Part shown: positions 8,505 to 17,658 of the stretch, piece by piece | How positions within the stretch are numbered: the stretch's first letter is position 1 | Layout of the letters: each line of letters starts with the position of its first letter | Origin: Vibrio superstes | Lineage (GTDB): Bacteria; Pseudomonadota; Gammaproteobacteria; Enterobacterales; Vibrionaceae | DNA length: 64,000 nucleotides | Assembly: GCF_003569005.1 (NCBI RefSeq) | Contig: NZ_BCUR01000004.1 | Location: 2,083,111-2,147,110 of the forward strand | Direction of reading: 5' to 3' | The notes under the pieces: model-generated | What the model saw: the letters and a program-made list of their open reading frames with translations, nothing else | What the model was told of the DNA's origin: nothing | Databases searched by the model: none | Made by a program: the position numbers and the translations under genes

Positions 8505-9458
8505 TTACTTGGCAACAAAAGGCAGCGAACACTCAAACACACTCTGAATTTGTTCTTTCATCCAAGTATGCGAACCGTCTTTTTCATTCGCTTGATGCCA
8601 GTTCAAATAGGTATTGAATCTGTCATCTTTGCCAGGTAATGGAAGCATGCGAGTATCAAACTGGCTTCCTGCTTGCTCTATCACGCGGCGCGGGGCAACC
8701 GTAATTAAGTCTGTATTCGTAACTACTGCCATCACCTCGTCTAAACTGCTCGAAAGGTATGTTGGCTTTTGGCTCAACGCTTTAATTTTTTGAACGCGTG
8801 TCTGCATATTCGCGGTGACTGCCACTTTCTCTGCTTGTAAGAGCTCAAAACAAAGGTTTGAATATTGAGTTAGGCGTGGATGATTATTGGCAAACACCAC
8901 GACCAGTTCATCGGATACTAGCAAGCTATTGGTAAAGCCCTCTGACATTACAGGCTCTACATCAATAACAAAATCAACATTTTGATTAAGGGAAGTAGTT
9001 GTCTGATTCGCATCTGAAACCAGAGAAAGTGTAATACCTGGCGCTTGCTCAGATACCTGAGTAATAAGATTGCTCAAATAACGCTGATCTTGGGGGGCAC
9101 GAAGCACAATATGGTAGTTGCGGCATGATGATTCAGCCACAAAGCGGCTGTTGGGTAGTTCATCTCTAATAATATGCATAGCATGACTCAACGAACTCTG
9201 AAGTTGTTCAGCGCGAACAGTAGGCACAATGCCACGACCCATGCGTTCAAACAACTCATCGTCAAACAAAGCACGTAAACGCGATAATGCGTTACTTACG
9301 GCTGGTTGAGACATGTTTAAGATCCTCGCTGCGCGAGTCACGTTCCTTTCCGCCATTACAGCCGCGAACACTACAATTAGGTTGAGGTCTACTTTCCTTA
9401 GTAGCGATATCGTATCGGGATTGGTTGAGGTAAAGGTGGGGGGAAGGGTTGCCTGCAT
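8505..9458 (-). CDS. leuO: LysR-family transcriptional regulator LeuO
   Basis: A 317-residue LysR regulator. The N-terminal segment reads LRKVDLNLIVVFAAVMAERNVTRAAR then MSQPAVSNALSRLR (helix-turn-helix about residues 40-60), and is followed by FDDELFERMGRGIVPT; this is close to LeuO of enterobacteria, as is the C-terminal LPLPGK..YLNWHQANEKDGSHTWM. LeuO is a pleiotropic regulator that often antagonises H-NS and, in vibrios, links to stress and virulence control. The gene stands alone with its own terminator. The targets are not evident from the sequence; the outer-membrane pair downstream is one candidate. Assignment to LeuO rather than a generic LysR protein is from recalled sequence similarity. 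Confidence 0.82.
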   Translation of the reverse strand: MQATLPPTFTSTNPDTISLLRKVDLNLIVVFAAVMAERNVTRAARILNMSQPAVSNALSRLRALFDDELFERMGRGIVPTVRAEQLQSSLSHAMHIIRDELPNSRFVAESSCRNYHIVLRAPQDQRYLSNLITQVSEQAPGITLSLVSDANQTTTSLNQNVDFVIDVEPVMSEGFTNSLLVSDELVVVFANNHPRLTQYSNLCFELLQAEKVAVTANMQTRVQKIKALSQKPTYLSSSLDEVMAVVTNTDLITVAPRRVIEQAGSQFDTRMLPLPGKDDRFNTYLNWHQANEKDGSHTWMKEQIQSVFECSLPFVAK

Positions 9459-9758
9459 GGTAATTCTCTCTGTGTCTAAGCCAAATATGCACGCGAATAC
9501 CGTATTATTTTTTGGAGTATGGCATCGCTGTACAGAGAGTGAACTATAAATGAGGCTGATGATTTATATGGAATAGTCGATATAACATTTCGGGAAATAT
9601 CATTAAGTGAAAATAAAACAATCTAAAACAAAGGGTTATAACTTGGCATTATCCTGTTGTTATTTGATGGCTGAAACATTAGAAACAAAAGTGTAACTAA
9701 ATACAACAAGGGCAAGCCTAAAGGCCTGCCCTACGTTATCAATTAGTCATGAAAACCA
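9459..9758. promoter_or_regulatory. AT-rich intergenic region upstream of leuO
   Basis: About 300 bases without a gene. The part next to leuO (9540-9700) is strongly AT-rich, as expected for an H-NS/LeuO-controlled promoter, but no defined operator was recognised. The far end holds the terminator of the cpdB-like gene (listed separately). Confidence 0.4.
9710..9731 (-). terminator. Probable terminator of the cpdB-like gene
   Basis: Inverted repeat GGGCAAGCC TAAA GGCCTGCCC with one mismatch, 28 bases beyond the stop codon at 9759; a moderately T-rich tract (TTGTTGTATTT) follows on the minus strand. Confidence 0.6.
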
Positions 9759-11888
9759 TTATTCAAACGTATAGGTGTATACGCTATAGCCTTCATTATC
9801 ACCAACATTGCCAGTTGATTCTGTAAATTTAATTGATTCTACTTCATAGGCAAAATCTTTGGCTCTTGGAGAAGATAGGAAGTTCACTGTCAAGCCTGAT
9901 GTAGCTTCAAGGCTAAAGTTTTCAGCGTTAACAAACTCATGCTCAGGAATACTACCCTCTACTGGAGAAACCGATTCTTCTGCAAGGTGTTTTAGATATT
10001 GATCAACAAGCTCGCGGTTAGAGTAAGCTGCATCTTCAAGAACAAGCTCTGCATTATCAACACCTGGGATCCAGTTGTTTGAAGCGCGATAGTTGTTAGT
10101 CACTACGTATACAACTTGAGTTTCATCTAACACCTCACCATTATAGGTAATATCACCAATACGGCGGTTGTCGTTAGGATCTAGCTGAGGAGTTTCACCA
10201 ACAAGCTCACCAGTACCATCAACTAGGTAACGAGGCTCTTTAGAAACATCAATAGTGTAATGCAAGGCATTGCTTTCACCATTTTCAGTCCAGCCACCAT
10301 AGAACACATCATAGTTATAACTACGGAACATCTGATGAAGAAGGTCATCCCCTTCGTTCGCCACTGTTTTATATTGCTGAGATGCAATGGTTTCTAGCCA
10401 TTCTTTAACGTCAGCAACCGTTAGTTTTAAGATTGCTGGAGTGTTGTTATCAAACACATAAAGGTCAGCAACACTCGCGTTAGTTAGCTCAGTGCCATTT
10501 ATATCGGTGTAGTCATCTCTACCGCCACGGCCGCCTTTAAAAGGTGCAGAAACGGATAATAGAATTTCATCATCCTTAATCTCTAATCCACCTTCTTCGA
10601 TCAATTGTTGTCCCCAGTGGAACTGTGCTTCATTAACAATCTGTACTGATAGATCAGGTTTAATTGCAGAGAAGAAGCTATTAATCTTCTGCGAGATACC
10701 CAGAATTGGCTCTGCCATGTACTCTTGTGTCGCGGTATGCTCTTTTGCCACAGAGGCTGCAATCAGTGTCGATATCTGTGTTTTATCTTCAGGCAAAGTA
10801 CGAAGCTCCGCAGTGCTTTGACCGTAGTTCACAGCCCAAGTATCACCTTCGTCACGCGTCTCAAGAACAAGGTCAATAACGCCTACGTGGTTACCCCAGA
10901 AGCCAGGCATTACCGCAGGTTTACCAAAAATCTTGCCTGCAGGCGCATCAACACCTTCCATACCATCGTAACTACCTGCCGTCGTTGGGAAGTTATTGTG
11001 GTCATGACCAAACATGATCGCGTCAATGCCGTCGATCTTCGCCAATTGCCATGTTGCATTGTCTGCAAACTCAACGTCAAGGTCTGCACCAGTCAAACCT
11101 GAGTGAGGAACTGCAACAATAATGTCAGCGCCCTGCTCTTTCATTAGTGGTACATAGTGAGCTGCAGTCTGCTTAATGTCAGAAACGACAACTTTACATT
11201 CCAAATGGCTCTTGTCCCAACTCATAATGTTTGGCGGAGTAAAGCCAATCACACCAACCTTAATGGTGTAGTCCTCACCGTTTCGAGCGGTGAAGGTGCG
11301 GTCTAGCATCACATAAGGTTCAAAGAAAGGTTTGGCTACCCCAAGAAATTCCGAATCCACTCTCAACTCACAAGAGTTAGTATCAAAATTATCCGCCGTA
11401 AGAAGGTTCTCATCATACTCAAATACGTTTGAGACAACATAAGGGAAGTTGGCGTGCTCTGTTGCAGCATCAAGGAATTCCAATCCATAGTTGAACTCGT
11501 GGTTGCCGATATTTGCAGCATCGTAATCCATAAGGTTCATTGCTTTGTAAACTGGATGAGGATTGCTCTTAAGATAATCTTCATCTTGATCAAATTGGTT
11601 CGCAATGTAGTCAGCCATCGGGCTACCTTGGATAAGGTCACCATTGTCAAACAACATGCTGTTATTCACTTCACTACGTGCCTCATTGATGATCAATGCA
11701 GTACGCGCGAATCCATAACTTGGCTCATACTTATTTGCGAAGTAATCAAACGGCATCATGTTGCCGTGCAGATCTGTGGTCTCCATCAAGCGTAAATCCA
11801 TAGAAACCTTGGAGTCACTTGAACTATTACAACCCAACAAAGCTAGTGATATAGCACCGCATACTGCAGCCTTTTTAGTAAAAAACAT
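9759..11888 (-). CDS. cpdB: 2',3'-cyclic-nucleotide 2'-phosphodiesterase/3'-nucleotidase, lipoprotein form
   Basis: A 709-residue metallophosphoesterase/5'-nucleotidase family protein. Motifs are METTDLHGNMMPFDY (metal ligands Asp and His), IGNHEFNYGLEFLD, PHSGLTG and FGHDHNNFP, followed by the C-terminal substrate-binding domain (from about residue 420). These fit CpdB, which degrades 2',3'-cyclic nucleotides and 3'-nucleotides in the periplasm for nucleoside and phosphate salvage. The start is placed at the ATG with a GGGGAT ribosome site; an ATG seven codons earlier lacks one. The N-terminus has a lipobox LLGC (Cys20), so the enzyme is probably a lipoprotein, unlike soluble enterobacterial CpdB. 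No linked operon partner. Confidence 0.85.
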   Translation of the reverse strand: MFFTKKAAVCGAISLALLGCNSSSDSKVSMDLRLMETTDLHGNMMPFDYFANKYEPSYGFARTALIINEARSEVNNSMLFDNGDLIQGSPMADYIANQFDQDEDYLKSNPHPVYKAMNLMDYDAANIGNHEFNYGLEFLDAATEHANFPYVVSNVFEYDENLLTADNFDTNSCELRVDSEFLGVAKPFFEPYVMLDRTFTARNGEDYTIKVGVIGFTPPNIMSWDKSHLECKVVVSDIKQTAAHYVPLMKEQGADIIVAVPHSGLTGADLDVEFADNATWQLAKIDGIDAIMFGHDHNNFPTTAGSYDGMEGVDAPAGKIFGKPAVMPGFWGNHVGVIDLVLETRDEGDTWAVNYGQSTAELRTLPEDKTQISTLIAASVAKEHTATQEYMAEPILGISQKINSFFSAIKPDLSVQIVNEAQFHWGQQLIEEGGLEIKDDEILLSVSAPFKGGRGGRDDYTDINGTELTNASVADLYVFDNNTPAILKLTVADVKEWLETIASQQYKTVANEGDDLLHQMFRSYNYDVFYGGWTENGESNALHYTIDVSKEPRYLVDGTGELVGETPQLDPNDNRRIGDITYNGEVLDETQVVYVVTNNYRASNNWIPGVDNAELVLEDAAYSNRELVDQYLKHLAEESVSPVEGSIPEHEFVNAENFSLEATSGLTVNFLSSPRAKDFAYEVESIKFTESTGNVGDNEGYSVYTYTFE

Positions 11889-12439
11889 TAAATCCCCGTA
11901 AAAATGCAATATAAAAGTCGGCTGGGATAATAGTTGTATTTTGTGACGTTACCATGGCTTGGTGGGTTAGATATGTTTCTAGTTATTAATCAGAGCGTGA
12001 TGACATTTAGAGTTAAAACTCTAATTTGGGATCAAATAGCACCACATTGAAGACATTTAGCAGCGAAGATTGCCATGCAATCGGTTGCGCCACCGTTTGC
12101 ATAAGATGTAACTTTTGAAATAACTTTTTCTTAAGAACAGAATTAAAGAAGTTAAATTGAAGTCTTAACTCCCGATAAAAGCCAAGAGTTCGGCCCTGCG
12201 ACCGCAAGGATGAGTGAACTACAATAACGGCCTAAAAGAAGAATCAATCTAGATACTCCGTTTTTTAGGTGCTTTTAAAGTAGTGTTTGCTTTATATATG
12301 AAAAGCCCTCGCAATACAGCGAGGGGGTCAAAAGTGGCAAGACCAAAAAGTACCAATAATGGCTCAAAGCATTTTGCTTCAAGCTTCAGCTTTCATGCTT
12401 CAGAGCTTAACTAATAGATAGCGTTAGTTATCTAGGGGG
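11889..12439. other. Intergenic region between cpdB and manA
   Basis: About 550 bases with no convincing gene. It should hold the cpdB promoter (11889-12010, AT-rich) and, at the other end, the end of the mng-manA transcript. A 64-codon minus-strand frame (12013-12207) lacks a good ribosome site and recognisable protein features and is not called. A GCTTCA motif is repeated three times at 12376-12402. Confidence 0.5.
12299..12325 (-). terminator. Terminator of the mng-manA operon
   Basis: Stem CCCTCGC/GCGAGGG with a six-base loop, followed on the minus strand by CTTTTC. It lies about 115 bases after the manA stop. Confidence 0.7.
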
Positions 12440-13627
12440 TTAGTTATAAGCTCGAGCAAGAACACCGTTCCCTTGATATTGGTAAACGCTAGAATTATTG
12501 CTAACAAAAACTGACTCACCCGGTTTTAGGGTGATGCTTTGCCCTTCGGATGAAATCGTCGCCACACCTTCCACACAGAACAGAATCTCTGCGCTGCGTA
12601 AGTATTGTGCCTTGCTCTCATCGGTAGCCGACAAAATATCAAAACCAAAATCGTCCACCGGGATTGGGTAGCTCATCTTGCCTTCCTTCAATACCGGGTT
12701 TAGTCGAATATCTTCAGGCTTAATTGGCTCAAAAATAGTGTTGTCGATTAACTCAGGTACATCGATATACTTGGGAGTAAGGCCAGCACGAAGTACATTG
12801 TCTGAGTTTGCCATGATCTCAAGCCCAGTCCCTTGCACGTATGCATGAGGGGTTTCTGCGTGAAGGAACATCGCTTCGCCAGGAGCCAATTCAACGGTAT
12901 TGAGCATCAATGGCGCAAACAAACCGATGTCATCGTTATAGTGCTGCTTGAACTCTTTAGAGTATTGCAACGCTTCTCGTCCCATCACCGTTTTGGCTGG
13001 GCGAGCATGAGCGGCATACAGCTCAGCTAATGCCGCTTCTTTACGTTCCCCCTCTAGAGACATAATGGCACTAAAGAACGCTTTCAATGCATCACTATCC
13101 CCAATAGCCTTTAGGACGTTTAATTCAATGTTAAGCGTGGTGATGTTTGCTTCTTCAAATAGCGCAACAATGTGCTCGATAGGTCGAAAGCCATTCATTG
13201 CTTTATAAAACGTTAACGCATACACCAGCTCTGGCTTGTGGTTGGGATCCTTGTAATTACGATTTGATGCATTTAGTGGAGTACCCTCAGCATTCTCGCG
13301 CTCAAAACCCAATTCGGATTTACGCTTATTCGGATGCACTTGTATCGAAAGTGGTGTTTCTGCTGCTAAAACCTTAAATAGAAAAGGCAATCCACCAAAT
13401 CGTGCTGCAGTATATCCACCCAGAACATCCAATTTGTTTTGGTCAATCACTTCCGATAGCGGTTCACCTGTTGTGCCCAGCTTTGAACAGCCATTTGGGT
13501 GTGCGCCCATCCAGATTTCAGCTTGTGGTTCATGGTTTGGATTTACAATACCAAACAGTTGATTGATGGAGTCTTTACTGCCCCATGCGTAATTTTGAAT
13601 AACGTTATCAAGTTTAAAAAGAGACAT
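12440..13627 (-). CDS. manA: Mannose-6-phosphate isomerase, class I
   Basis: A 395-residue type I phosphomannose isomerase: N-terminal NYAWGSKDSI, zinc-site segment PLSIQVHPNKR (with Gln and His ligands), HKPELVYAL (Glu ligand), and LHAETPHAYVQGTGLEIMANSDNVLRAGLTPK (His ligand and the active-site Arg region). It interconverts mannose-6-phosphate and fructose-6-phosphate. It begins two bases after the glycerate kinase stop and is the last gene of the mannosylglycerate operon, where it passes the mannose-6-phosphate released by MngB into glycolysis. The genome may carry another manA for polysaccharide synthesis; this copy looks dedicated to catabolism. Confidence 0.95.
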   Translation of the reverse strand: MSLFKLDNVIQNYAWGSKDSINQLFGIVNPNHEPQAEIWMGAHPNGCSKLGTTGEPLSEVIDQNKLDVLGGYTAARFGGLPFLFKVLAAETPLSIQVHPNKRKSELGFERENAEGTPLNASNRNYKDPNHKPELVYALTFYKAMNGFRPIEHIVALFEEANITTLNIELNVLKAIGDSDALKAFFSAIMSLEGERKEAALAELYAAHARPAKTVMGREALQYSKEFKQHYNDDIGLFAPLMLNTVELAPGEAMFLHAETPHAYVQGTGLEIMANSDNVLRAGLTPKYIDVPELIDNTIFEPIKPEDIRLNPVLKEGKMSYPIPVDDFGFDILSATDESKAQYLRSAEILFCVEGVATISSEGQSITLKPGESVFVSNNSSVYQYQGNGVLARAYN

Positions 13628-13629
13628 AA

Positions 13630-14796
13630 TTACTTCTCATTGAAAATCTGTGCGCCAAGCTTGAGCGTGGCTGCGATATTACGGGCAGTACGAGTTAGAT
13701 TGTTACTCGCCTCGGATAAAACTTGCTCTAGTGGCTGAGGTGAGCGAACCGTACCAAACGTGCTCTCAATAGTGTTGTATAGCTCATCAATCTCTTGACC
13801 CAATGAGCCTGCAATACCTATGCTCGGAATGCCCTTCATCTGTGCACGCCTAGCGATACCAAAAGGGGTTTTACCCTGCAGGGTTTGATTGTCCATCTGA
13901 CCTTCACCAGTGATGACTAGATTTGCACCTTCCAATACCTTGTCGGCTTCAAGTACATCAAGCACCATCTCGATGCCTTGCTTGATTTGAAGTTCAAACA
14001 GCAGCGAAAGCCCCATAGGTGTGCCACCCGCTGCCCCAAAGCCTTTAGAGCCAGAGTGATTAACGCCCGTTTGCTGTTCACGAATCGACGCAAAATGAGA
14101 TAAAGCTTTATCAAGGGACTTCACAAGCTCGGGCGTGGCGCCTTTTTGTGGGCCAAAGACATGACTTGCACCACTTTCACCAACCAATGGATTGGCAACA
14201 TCGCAAGCAACAATAAACTCAACCTCTTTGCATCGAGGATGAATGTCATCAAGATTGATGCTGGCTAAGTCTGCAAGTGCAGCGCCGCCAAAGGGCAGTT
14301 CTTTACCCTCTTTGTTCAGCAGCTTTCCACCCAGAGCTTGGACAATCCCCGCACCCGCGTCGTTGGTCGCGCTCCCCCCTAGACCTAACAAGATCTTGGT
14401 GGCTCCAATATTGAGGGCCTCTTTAATCAACTCTCCAGTACCAAAGCTTGTAGTTACCGCAGGATTACGCTGTTCAAGTTTGATGAGGTCCAAACCTGAT
14501 GCTGCTGCCAGTTCAATTAATACCGTTTTCCCGTCATCAGCTTGCTTGTTGGCAAGGACCGCCCAACTGGCATTAACCTTCTCACCCAAAGGGCCAGTTA
14601 CTTGTGTTTGGCGAATTTCACCCTCAAGTCCTTGCAGTAATACATCCACAGTGCCTTCGCCACCATCTGCCAATGGCAAATGAACATACTCTGCGTCGGG
14701 GAACACTTGGGCAAACCCAGATTGAACACTTTCGCAAGCTTGCTTCGCGGTTAAAGATTCTTTGAAAGAATCGGGAGCAATAACAATCTTCATCAT
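13630..14796 (-). CDS. Glycerate kinase (GarK/GlxK family)
   Basis: A 388-residue glycerate kinase of the type I family: MKIVIAPDSFKESLTA at the N-terminus, LADGGEGTVD, LGLGGSATNDAGAG (phosphate-binding glycine-rich loop) and TGEGQMDNQT near residue 290. It phosphorylates D-glycerate to 2- or 3-phosphoglycerate; the family usually yields 2-phosphoglycerate. In this operon it would use the glycerate released by MngB from mannosylglycerate-6-phosphate. The start is set at an ATG six bases after AAGG; a TTG codon just upstream and another ATG just after are alternatives. It lies 50 bases after mngB and two bases before manA. Confidence 0.92.
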   Translation of the reverse strand: MMKIVIAPDSFKESLTAKQACESVQSGFAQVFPDAEYVHLPLADGGEGTVDVLLQGLEGEIRQTQVTGPLGEKVNASWAVLANKQADDGKTVLIELAAASGLDLIKLEQRNPAVTTSFGTGELIKEALNIGATKILLGLGGSATNDAGAGIVQALGGKLLNKEGKELPFGGAALADLASINLDDIHPRCKEVEFIVACDVANPLVGESGASHVFGPQKGATPELVKSLDKALSHFASIREQQTGVNHSGSKGFGAAGGTPMGLSLLFELQIKQGIEMVLDVLEADKVLEGANLVITGEGQMDNQTLQGKTPFGIARRAQMKGIPSIGIAGSLGQEIDELYNTIESTFGTVRSPQPLEQVLSEASNNLTRTARNIAATLKLGAQIFNEK

Positions 14797-14846
14797 CAAT
14801 TACCTTTTCCGCCTGATTGCTCAGGCGGACTCTCAAATTTGATAAC

Positions 14847-17486
14847 CTAAAACTTCACTTGGAATGTTTTAGCCTGGCAAGGCTTCAGTCCACCAAAGCT
14901 CTGCATCTCAACTTGGGTCTCACGTACCTTCTCGTCTAGGCTCGCTTCTTGCCAAGAGGTAACCAATGGAGTGAAGCTGATGGTATCTTCAACCTCACCA
15001 TTTTCTGCTGGGTTGTAGACACGTAAGATAAGTGCATCTTCATCTTCCGCTTTTTTAAGAACGCTCAAGACTGCGCCTGACTGATCCTTGCTAAGCAATG
15101 AATAGGTCATTGGTTTGTCTTGCTCACCAACGTTTAGCTTCATCGCGTTATATGGGATCTTGTTGTAGCATTCAATCGGCGTCACGTTATCGCGAGCTTC
15201 TGCCATAATGTTTGCTTCAACATGATTGCCAGCAAAGCCAAACAGTGCGAATTCACAAACAATCTTGCCACGAGTTTGAGAATCTGGTGTTGGGATCTTG
15301 ATGCCGGATGGGCGGCCAGGACGAAGAAGAAGTTCCTCTTTACCTAGCACACCTACGCCACGTAACAGGGTCAAAGCAAAGGTGTCGCGTTGTTCACTGT
15401 TGTTTGAAGAGATCACCTCAAACTCACGCAGACCGTTGGTCATTAATGCCATGCCGCCTGTGGTATTCTCAACAGCAGCGAAGTTCATCAGCTGATAAAC
15501 AGGAACTGGTGCTTCTTTCCATTTCTCTTGTTCCCATACTGCCATTGCTGGGTCGTTGGTTGGGCGAGTAATAAGGCCAAACTGGTTGTCCGCAACTACT
15601 GTTTCTGAAACAAATGGGGTTGGTACAAGAACACGAACACGGTGGTCATCCGCTTGGTTGTCCAACTCCATACGAACTTCAATGCGACGAGAACCATTCT
15701 TCAGTACCACTTGGCAATCCACGTCAACAAAGCCATTTTGGCCTGTGCGCTCCTCACGCTCTTGTAGATTTGCAGGTACGTCCATGCGCAATTTGATGCT
15801 TGCTACAGACTGGAAGCCTTCGTGCTTGATGTGGGTTTCCGCTATAAATTCGTCTGAGTACAACAACCACTCTTGACGCGATGGTGAGTAATCGTACTCA
15901 TCACCATCGTCTGATCCATCTTCCATGCGAAGGACTTGGTCAAACAGCATCTCGGTCTCTTTATCGAAGATGGTCAGTGTACCGTTGTCATTCACGTTGA
16001 TGCGGTAGAACTCATTCTCCAGAACATAATCTTTTTGCTCTGCGATCATTTTGTTGCCTTTCGAATTGGCTTCAATGTGCAGAGTAGTGAAGCCCATTGC
16101 TGGTACGGCACGCTTGATTTGAATATCGTATTCAATAAACGGGTCATAGTTTCCATAATGCACGATTTGACGGTCAATCTTGCCTGGGTCGATTACACGC
16201 TGGTCTTGAATGTAGTATTCAACCTGGTTGCCATCTTCATCGAAGATATTGAACTCGCTGGCACGGATAGTAATTGTGGTGTTGATCACCTCTTCTCGCT
16301 CGTAAGGAGAAAGGTTAAAGAAGGCGAGCTTGTCACAACCTTCACGCGCTGGCATATGATCAACAATCTTACGCTTGTAGAAGTGGATAAGATTGGTTGC
16401 CATATCGTCCGCTAGGATGTAACGATTTAGGATCTCTGCGTGTACCTTATCTGAGCAGCAGCAACCGATGGAGTCGTGAGCGTGATTCTTCATGCTCTCT
16501 TTCCACATCTTCTCAATTAGGCCGTGGTGGTATTCAAAGCCTAAAGACCATGCAATGGACGCTAGTGGTTCTAGGATGTTGACGATCTTGTTTTCAACTT
16601 CTGCGTGGATCAGTTTAATGTCCATACGGGTTGAAGAGATGGTGCGGTGAACACGCATGTATTTACCGTCATTGAACTCACCTTTGATAGTATCAAGGCT
16701 GTCACGCTCTTCACGAATACGGTCAAACACCTCTTCAAAGCGGCTCATTACGAACTCACGCTCTGGGTAGATTTCGCGTAGCTTATCCATCACCTCGAAG
16801 ATGTCTTTTTGGATAGGCATCTGGTCATGGCCGTTTGGCAATAGAATGTCTTTGGTGACTGATGGCTTTTCTAAAACAGGGAAATATTTGTCGAGACGAG
16901 CACGCAGACCTTCTTCGTCTTGAGGCAGGTATTTACCAATCGCGTAACCAAGAGGAAGCACTTGTGCCATGACCTCTGAGCCGTCGTTTGACTGCCATAA
17001 GAATTCTGTCTTGTTTGTGCCATGACGCTCAGAACAACCGCGCCAGAACATCGCAGTATCAATGCCAAAGCCGTTGTAGATCATCGGCAGCTGTGAGCTC
17101 ATCGAGAACGAATCCGGCAGATAACCAATCTTCATCGGTTGGCCTAATTCAAGACAATCACGCATTCCGTAAAGCATGTTACGTACAATCGACTCACCGG
17201 ACACCTGCATGGTATCTGTCTGGGAATACCACGGTCCTACAATCAGTTTGCCAGCCTCTGCTAGTGCTTGTACGCGCACTTTATTTTCTGGTTTGATGGC
17301 AAAGTAATCTTCAAGCACCGCTGTTTGGCCATCAAGCACGTAGTACTTGTACTCTGGATCACTTTCCAGACGCTGCATGATTTCTTCCATGTTGTTCACT
17401 AAAAGAATGCGAGATTCTTCTGTTGTGAAATACCATTCACGATCCCAGTGCATGTGTGGAGTAATATGAACGCGTGATGTAGTCAT
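14847..17486 (-). CDS. mngB: Mannosylglycerate hydrolase (alpha-mannosidase, GH38) MngB
   Basis: An 879-residue glycoside hydrolase family 38 enzyme. Zinc ligands are in ITPHMHWDREW (His13, Asp15); the likely catalytic nucleophile is Asp125 in GYLPDSFSM; a third conserved region is KNHAHDSIGCCCSDKVH. The N-terminus SRVHITPHMHWDREWYFT is that of MngB. In Escherichia coli MngB hydrolyses 2-O-(6-phospho-alpha-mannosyl)-D-glycerate to mannose-6-phosphate and glycerate in the cytoplasm; no signal peptide is seen here, consistent with that. The gene follows mngA and has a good ribosome site (AAAGGTAAG). Substrate assignment rests on both sequence and operon context. Confidence 0.95.
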   Translation of the reverse strand: MTTSRVHITPHMHWDREWYFTTEESRILLVNNMEEIMQRLESDPEYKYYVLDGQTAVLEDYFAIKPENKVRVQALAEAGKLIVGPWYSQTDTMQVSGESIVRNMLYGMRDCLELGQPMKIGYLPDSFSMSSQLPMIYNGFGIDTAMFWRGCSERHGTNKTEFLWQSNDGSEVMAQVLPLGYAIGKYLPQDEEGLRARLDKYFPVLEKPSVTKDILLPNGHDQMPIQKDIFEVMDKLREIYPEREFVMSRFEEVFDRIREERDSLDTIKGEFNDGKYMRVHRTISSTRMDIKLIHAEVENKIVNILEPLASIAWSLGFEYHHGLIEKMWKESMKNHAHDSIGCCCSDKVHAEILNRYILADDMATNLIHFYKRKIVDHMPAREGCDKLAFFNLSPYEREEVINTTITIRASEFNIFDEDGNQVEYYIQDQRVIDPGKIDRQIVHYGNYDPFIEYDIQIKRAVPAMGFTTLHIEANSKGNKMIAEQKDYVLENEFYRINVNDNGTLTIFDKETEMLFDQVLRMEDGSDDGDEYDYSPSRQEWLLYSDEFIAETHIKHEGFQSVASIKLRMDVPANLQEREERTGQNGFVDVDCQVVLKNGSRRIEVRMELDNQADDHRVRVLVPTPFVSETVVADNQFGLITRPTNDPAMAVWEQEKWKEAPVPVYQLMNFAAVENTTGGMALMTNGLREFEVISSNNSEQRDTFALTLLRGVGVLGKEELLLRPGRPSGIKIPTPDSQTRGKIVCEFALFGFAGNHVEANIMAEARDNVTPIECYNKIPYNAMKLNVGEQDKPMTYSLLSKDQSGAVLSVLKKAEDEDALILRVYNPAENGEVEDTISFTPLVTSWQEASLDEKVRETQVEMQSFGGLKPCQAKTFQVKF

Positions 17487-17510
17487 TTTGCTTACCTTTA
17501 GAGACTATTC

Positions 17511-17597
17511 GGTCTTTGATAGACCAAATAGAGGGTTAATTCTTATATCAAGGAAATTGAATATCAGCCTGATTTTGGGCACAGTAATCCTGTGCCC
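17511..17597 (-). repeat. Hairpins in the mngA-mngB intercistronic spacer
   Basis: The 172-base spacer between mngA and mngB contains a perfect stem GGGCACAG/CTGTGCCC (17577-17597) and a shorter one GGTCT/AGACC (17511-17525). On the minus strand the first is followed by AAAA, not T, so it is not a normal terminator; it may protect or process the mngA mRNA 3' end. Confidence 0.6.
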
Positions 17598-17658
17598 ATC
17601 AGTTACTTATTTTTTATGAGCTTTCTGTTTAATACTTAGTGTTTTAAGTCTGAGGAGG

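Noticed and set aside
12013..12207. 64-codon minus-strand frame between cpdB and manA
   Set aside because: No ribosome site, no recognisable domain, and codon use unlike the neighbours.
12440..13627. manA as part of a polysaccharide cluster
   Set aside because: No glycosyltransferases or GDP-mannose genes nearby; the operon context is mannosylglycerate use.
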